From Methylobacterium sp. WL1 (GTDB lineage Bacteria; Pseudomonadota; Alphaproteobacteria; Rhizobiales; Beijerinckiaceae): DNA of 64,000 nucleotides. Under the pieces are notes generated by a model that was not told where the DNA came from, ran no database searches, and saw nothing but the letters and a program-made list of their open reading frames with translations. Of the stretch, positions 61,860 through 64,000 are shown one piece after another. Both the position numbers and the translations under genes were made by a program. Position 1 is the first letter of the stretch; every line of letters begins with the position of its first letter. The stretch lies in assembly GCF_008000895.1 (NCBI RefSeq), contig NZ_CP042823.1, positions 3,128,001 through 3,192,000 on the forward strand, written 5' to 3'.

Positions 61860-63843
61860 TGTGCAGGAAGTCTGCAACCTCGCGAGACAGCTGCGCCGAT
61901 TGCCGCGAGAGCGCGGAGGCCGCGTCGAGCACCTGATGGGCGGCCGTGCCGGTCTGCTCCGAGGCCGCGGCGACGCCGGTGATGTTCGTGGTGACCTCGT
62001 CTGTCCCGCTCGCCGCCTGGCTGACGTTGCGCACGATCTCCTGGGTCGCCGTGCCCTGCTGCTCCACCGCGGCCGCTACCGCGCCTGTGACGCGGTTGAT
62101 GTCGCGGATGCGCGTCATGATCCCGCCGATCGCCTGCGTGGCGTGGTCGGTCGATCCTTGGATCCGACCGATCAGGCCGGTGATCTCTTCGGTGACGCGT
62201 CCGGTCTGGGCAGCCAGTTCCTTCACCTCGGACGCAACGACGGCGAAGCCCCGTCCGGCCTCGCCCGCGCGCGCGGCCTCGATCGTCGCGTTCAGGGCGA
62301 GGAGATTGGTCTGGGCCGCGATGCTGGAGATCAGCCCGACCGCGTCGCCGATCTTCGAGACCGCCTGGGCCAGGTCCTGCACCAGATGGCCGGTCTGGTC
62401 CGCCTCGCCGACCGCCGCTTGCGCCAGGGTGGTCGAGCCCTCCACCTGCCCGGCAATCTCCCGGACGCTGGTGCCGAGTTGCTCCGCTGCGGCCGCGACC
62501 GTGCGGACGTTGGTGGCCGCCTCCTCGGCGGCGGCCGCGACGCTGGTCGATTGCGCCGCAGCCTGGGTCGCGCTCGCCGTCAGGGTCTGGGCCGTGGCCT
62601 CAAGCTCGGTGGCCGAGGACGAGACCATGCCGACGATCGCCCCGACGGCCTGCTCGAAGCCATCGGCCAGCGCATTCATCGCGCGCCTGCGCTCGGATTC
62701 GGCGGCCTCGTCCGCCCCGCGCTTCGCCTCGGCCTGGTCGCGCGCCCGCTGCGCCACCAGCGCCTTGATGCCCTCGACCGCTTGGCCGACCAGGCCGATC
62801 TCGTCGCCGCGCCGAGCCTCGGCGATCTCGGTATCGAGCGCGCCCTGGCTCATGCGCTGCAGGACGCCAACCAAGCGATTGAGCGGACGCGAGACGGTGA
62901 GCGTCATCAGCCGGCCGACGACGAGGCCGAGCACGAGCAGGACCAGAAGGGTGGCCACCGCCAGCTCCTTCGCCAACAGCGTGGTCGAAGCCAGCGCCTC
63001 GGCGCTGTCGACCGAGAGCGCGATGTACCACTCGAGCGATGGCGGCAGGTTCGGGACGCGGGCGAAGGCGGTGAAGGTCGGCCGGCCGCCCTCCTGGGTC
63101 GCGGCAAGGTCGCCGCCGATCTTCGGCGGCGGCCCCGCGATCAAGTCCGACAGCGGTTTGCCGATCAGCTCCGCGCGCGGATGGGCCAGCACCGTTCCAC
63201 CGCGCGACACCAAATAGGCGTAGCTTTTGCCGCCCGCGCCGACCTCGGCGATCATCCGGGTCAGGGCGGCGCTGTCGAAGTCGCCTCCGATCACGCCGAG
63301 GACCGCCCGGTTCTTGCCGAAGACAGGCCCCGCCGCAGTTATCGTGACGGCGTTGGTTCCGGCGTCGATATAGGGCTCGGTCAAGACAGCTTGCCCCGCC
63401 GCCAAGGCATCCTTGTACCAGGGACGCTCACGCGGGTCGTAGCCGGAGGGCAGCTCGGACTTGGGCACCATTGTGTAAAAGCCGTCCGGACGGCCGATAT
63501 ACGCACTGAAGAAGAGGTTGCGCGCCATCGGCAGACCGAGGACGTCGTTCGCCTCCGGCCCGATTCCGGCAAGCGCGATCTGCTGCGCCATGAGCTGTGT
63601 CACGTCGAGCTTGCCGCGCAACCAGTTTCCGACACTCCGCGCCGATGCGACGCTCAGGCTCGCCATGTTTGCGTTGAGGTTAGCCCGTAGGGCGGAGGAT
63701 TGCGTGGCGTAGAGATAGGCAGAACTTGCGCCGAAGGCGGCACAGACCACGCTCAGGATCAGGAGCATAGCGCGGCCGGAGACTCCAAGGCGCGGTCGCC
63801 AGCCGCGCGCAGGTCCGACCGCGTTGAATTCCTGTCCCGACAT
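61843..63843 (-). CDS. Methyl-accepting chemotaxis protein with dCache sensor
   Basis: A 666-residue chemoreceptor. First membrane helix ([20 protein letters not shown], about 25-44), a periplasmic double-Cache domain ([23 protein letters not shown] and GVIGGDFD), a second helix ([15 protein letters not shown]), a HAMP domain and a cytoplasmic signalling hairpin with the tip [21 protein letters not shown]. dCache receptors bind small ligands such as amino acids or carboxylates directly; the ligand is unknown. No C-terminal CheR pentapeptide is seen. It stands alone, without che genes in the window. Confidence 0.95.
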   Translation of the reverse strand: MSGQEFNAVGPARGWRPRLGVSGRAMLLILSVVCAAFGASSAYLYATQSSALRANLNANMASLSVASARSVGNWLRGKLDVTQLMAQQIALAGIGPEANDVLGLPMARNLFFSAYIGRPDGFYTMVPKSELPSGYDPRERPWYKDALAAGQAVLTEPYIDAGTNAVTITAAGPVFGKNRAVLGVIGGDFDSAALTRMIAEVGAGGKSYAYLVSRGGTVLAHPRAELIGKPLSDLIAGPPPKIGGDLAATQEGGRPTFTAFARVPNLPPSLEWYIALSVDSAEALASTTLLAKELAVATLLVLLVLGLVVGRLMTLTVSRPLNRLVGVLQRMSQGALDTEIAEARRGDEIGLVGQAVEGIKALVAQRARDQAEAKRGADEAAESERRRAMNALADGFEQAVGAIVGMVSSSATELEATAQTLTASATQAAAQSTSVAAAAEEAATNVRTVAAAAEQLGTSVREIAGQVEGSTTLAQAAVGEADQTGHLVQDLAQAVSKIGDAVGLISSIAAQTNLLALNATIEAARAGEAGRGFAVVASEVKELAAQTGRVTEEITGLIGRIQGSTDHATQAIGGIMTRIRDINRVTGAVAAAVEQQGTATQEIVRNVSQAASGTDEVTTNITGVAAASEQTGTAAHQVLDAASALSRQSAQLSREVADFLHTVRAA

Positions 63844-64000
63844 GCCCTGCCCTCGTCAGCCGCTAATCGATCGATCACCCCCGCAGGACCTGCATCCGTA
63901 AATCGACACCGATACTTGTTGTCGATAACTGGAATGCTGTCCGCGGACACTGAACGCTCGATCTTCATCGAAGCGTCTCAGCTGCTGGTTCAGAAGCATC
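63844..64000. other. Upstream region of the chemoreceptor gene, window edge
   Basis: About 157 bases reach the window end. They hold the palindromic ATCGATCGAT-like run near 63866 and an AT-richer ACTTGTTGTCGATAACTGG patch around 63914-63932 that could be promoter sequence for the chemoreceptor. No gene is supported here. Confidence 0.35.

Noticed and set aside
61861..63690. 609-codon plus-strand open frame opposite the chemoreceptor
   Set aside because: No domain or signal; it mirrors the codon bias of the chemoreceptor gene on the other strand.
1..64000. CRISPR array, prophage, insertion sequence, tRNA or rRNA gene
   Set aside because: No regularly spaced repeats, integrase, transposase or phage structural genes, and no cloverleaf or rRNA-like stretch were recognised by eye. 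A covariance-model scan would be needed to exclude a tRNA fully.

Overview
This is a high-GC, gene-dense window with an alphaproteobacterial gene set. It has an ExoR-like periplasmic Sel1 protein, hom next to glpX, rph-rdgB-hemW opposite hrcA, a single-domain receiver of the HWE-kinase type, UPF0102/RsmI beside a penicillin-binding-protein activator, and many FCD-type GntR regulators. Together with a 43-residue Lys/Arg-rich protein starting MASEKQRSNR, this points to Hyphomicrobiales, most likely a Methylobacterium relative. That placement is inference; no rRNA or tRNA gene was seen. I saw no phage, insertion sequence, CRISPR array or plasmid function.

Region 1 (1-20.2 kb) is a catabolic block. 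A minus-strand operon runs livK, livH, a fused livM-livG-livF, a lambda-crystallin-type hydroxyacid dehydrogenase and a beta-keto acid cleavage enzyme (BKACE). It is divergent from a GntR gene followed by two SDR dehydrogenases and a D-xylonate/L-arabinonate-type dehydratase. Next come a YdiJ-like FAD/Fe-S 2-hydroxyacid dehydrogenase, a second GntR, a convergent methyltransferase, a third GntR, and a divergent TRAP transporter (DctP-DctQ-DctM). The block can be read as uptake and oxidation of hydroxy or sugar acids of unknown identity.

Region 2 (20.2-28 kb) holds several small proteins, a YbaK-type deacylase, and a minus-strand operon of an anion MFS carrier, a CoA-transferase and a crotonase lacking both hydratase glutamates. 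A nitrate-type MFS gene with a textbook terminator follows, then a small secreted protein. Region 3 (28-39 kb) is mostly core metabolism: an L,D-transpeptidase, glpX, hom, a CREST/ceramidase-like membrane hydrolase, xthA, a NIPSNAP protein, a degenerate peptide deformylase, two tandem GSTs, an ExoR-like protein and ilvD.

Region 4 (39-48 kb) handles small carbon compounds: eutBC (ethanolamine to acetaldehyde), a transglutaminase-like protein, lutABC (lactate to pyruvate), poxB (pyruvate to acetate) and a cysteine hydrolase. Region 5 (48-64 kb) is envelope and housekeeping: small unknown proteins, a coiled-coil membrane protein, an M3 oligopeptidase, an extensin-like protein, a LysM-type L,D-transpeptidase, a receiver protein, yraN, rsmI, an LpoA-like lipoprotein whose signal peptide and body are in different frames, hemW, rdgB, rph, hrcA and a chemoreceptor.

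Two 112-bp inverted-repeat elements (11283-11394 and 39070-39181) are copies of one interspersed family. The least expected items are the three-part Liv fusion, the degenerate deformylase, the frameshifted LpoA-like gene, the poxB hairpin that buries its ribosome-binding site, and the unassigned catabolic block as a whole.
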